64,000 nucleotides of DNA from contig NZ_JABXIN010000023.1 in assembly GCF_013373065.1 (NCBI RefSeq), positions 1 through 64,000 on the forward strand. The letters run 5' to 3'. Shown here one piece after another: positions 62,902 to 64,000 of this stretch. This DNA comes from Algoriphagus sp. Lineage in GTDB: Bacteria; Bacteroidota; Bacteroidia; Cytophagales; Cyclobacteriaceae. The translations under genes were made by a program, and so were the position numbers. Position 1 is the stretch's first letter. Every line of letters starts with the position of its first letter. The notes under the pieces were generated by a model. It saw only the letters and a program-made list of their open reading frames with translations. It had not been told where the DNA came from and searched no databases.

Positions 62902-64000
62902 ATGAAAAATTTTAATGCCCAATACCATTCACTTTTTCACAGACTTTTTGGTGGTATGGATGATACCATGCTGGATCAAATTTTTGAAATAGGAAGTGAA
63001 AAAGTATTGAATACTGGAGAATATCTTTTTCATCAAGGAGATTCTCAGAATGTATTATACATCGTTCTTTCAGGTCGACTTCGGGCGATCAAAGAAGATT
63101 CTCAAGAAACCCGGATTCTAGGAGATATCGGTCAAGGAGAACCGGTGGGTGAGTTTGCCCTATTTACAAATGAACCTCGAATGGCCTCTGTTTTAGCCAT
63201 TCGAAAATCAATTGTTTTGGAGTTTACCCAGGAAGAATATCAAGTCTTAGTTTCCAAAAATCCGGCTTTAGCAACTTCCCTTACAAACTTTGTAATCCAA
63301 CGATTAAGACGGAATACTTTCCAACAAAATAAGACAACTCCTCCCAAAAATATAGCTTTAATAAATCTCCAGTCTGATTTGGATTTAAGTCCTTGGACCC
63401 AAGGAATGCAGACATATTTTGAGAATATGAAGATTCCTGTTCAGGTTTTTGATTATGAGTCCCAATCCCACCTTCATGATGAGGAGTTTTTTGATTCCTT
63501 GGAAGAACATGAAGGATTGAACATTCTGGTTTGCAATGATGAACAAACAGCTTGGTCTCATCAATGTCTGGTTTATGCCGATTTAGTGATTTTAGCAGCT
63601 CTATTTGAATCCAAAACCAAGATTTACCCGATTGAAAAAGAGCTTAACCTTTATGAAAGGAATATCCTTAATAAAAAGATTTATCTTCTTTTACTTCATG
63701 ATGAAAATCCATCGATGCCTTCAGGAACCGAAAAATGGTTGAAAAACAGATCTGTCCAATTGCATATTCATCTTCGAAAGGGGCATGAAAAAGATACCGC
63801 TCGATTTTGCCGAATAATTACCAATCAAGCGATTGGACTGGTTTTAGGCGGTGGTGGTGCCAAAGGGTATGCACACATTGGGGTTGTCAAGGCTTTGCAG
63901 GAACGGGGAATTGACATTGATTTTTTAGGAGGAACAAGTGCGGGAGCCATTTATGGGGTTTCAATGAGCTTTCTCGATTTTGATTTTAAAAGGATTGAAA
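62902..64000 (+). CDS. Patatin-like phospholipase with cyclic-nucleotide-binding domain (partial)
   Basis: The first 366 codons, cut by the window end. Residues about 1-135 form a cNMP-binding-type beta barrel ([40 protein letters not shown]). The middle region resembles the NTE-family linker. From about residue 312 the patatin domain begins: [19 protein letters not shown] (oxyanion hole) and [10 protein letters not shown] with the Ser nucleophile; the catalytic Asp lies beyond the window. This is the bacterial NTE/RssA-like arrangement. It should hydrolyse membrane lysophospholipids. The start at 62902 follows AT-rich sequence and gives the expected N-terminus. Confidence 0.88.
   Translation, partial: MKNFNAQYHSLFHRLFGGMDDTMLDQIFEIGSEKVLNTGEYLFHQGDSQNVLYIVLSGRLRAIKEDSQETRILGDIGQGEPVGEFALFTNEPRMASVLAIRKSIVLEFTQEEYQVLVSKNPALATSLTNFVIQRLRRNTFQQNKTTPPKNIALINLQSDLDLSPWTQGMQTYFENMKIPVQVFDYESQSHLHDEEFFDSLEEHEGLNILVCNDEQTAWSHQCLVYADLVILAALFESKTKIYPIEKELNLYERNILNKKIYLLLLHDENPSMPSGTEKWLKNRSVQLHIHLRKGHEKDTARFCRIITNQAIGLVLGGGGAKGYAHIGVVKALQERGIDIDFLGGTSAGAIYGVSMSFLDFDFKRIE

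Overview
This window looks like a chromosomal segment of a Bacteroidota bacterium, most likely order Cytophagales and close to Cyclobacteriaceae/Algoriphagus. The reasons are a gliding-motility lipoprotein GldB, many DUF6090 proteins, a DUF3500 protein, PorT-like outer-membrane barrels, low-to-moderate GC and weak Shine-Dalgarno sequences. The genus is an inference, because no rRNA or marker gene is present. I saw no tRNA, rRNA, CRISPR array, transposase or prophage.

Region 1 (about 1-18 kb) is an AT-rich accessory region. It holds a DUF3500 protein, a tandem array of four DUF6090 membrane-anchored proteins with near-identical N-termini and divergent C-termini, and an outer-membrane barrel. 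It also holds three secreted esterase-type genes (one truncated), a D-aminoacylase-like lipoprotein, a DUF2306 protein, a fifth DUF6090 copy, a VOC protein and an S41 peptidase. Several decayed reading frames suggest turnover.

Region 2 (about 18.2-40.1 kb) is the most interesting part. It is a low-potential electron and 2-oxoacid:ferredoxin oxidoreductase cluster joined to an inorganic-carbon transporter. The order is: small HEPN-like protein; an unusually long (1635 aa) pyruvate:ferredoxin oxidoreductase with a C-terminal ferredoxin; rnfC-D-G-E-A; a small Cys-rich membrane protein; a plant-type ferredoxin-NAD(P) reductase; rnfB; korA; korB; a 717-aa degenerate copy of the second half of the PFOR that has lost all catalytic motifs but keeps the ferredoxin tail; a LysR/CbbR-like regulator; then divergent dabB-dabA. 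Just after dabA lies a decayed fragment of a third ferredoxin tail. My working hypothesis is a reductive-carboxylation module. Rnf would spend the ion gradient to reduce ferredoxin, PFOR and KOR would fix CO2 onto acetyl-CoA and succinyl-CoA, and DabAB would supply inorganic carbon. The oxidative direction is the main alternative.

Region 3 (about 40.2-48.3 kb) has small membrane proteins, a DUF2200 protein, a two-domain lipoprotein with a possible type-1 copper site, a sixth DUF6090 copy, two outer-membrane proteins, a secreted alpha/beta hydrolase and two short unknowns.

Region 4 (about 48.4-61.5 kb, mostly minus strand) is a Wzx/Wzy-type polysaccharide locus: SLBB export protein, Wzz, flippase, GT2, Wzy-like polymerase and a radical SAM/SPASM protein. 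An operon nth-asnB-GT4 follows, with gldB in between on the plus strand. Region 5 (61.6-64 kb) carries a P1/S58-family peptidase and a patatin-like protein with a cyclic-nucleotide-binding domain, cut off by the window end.
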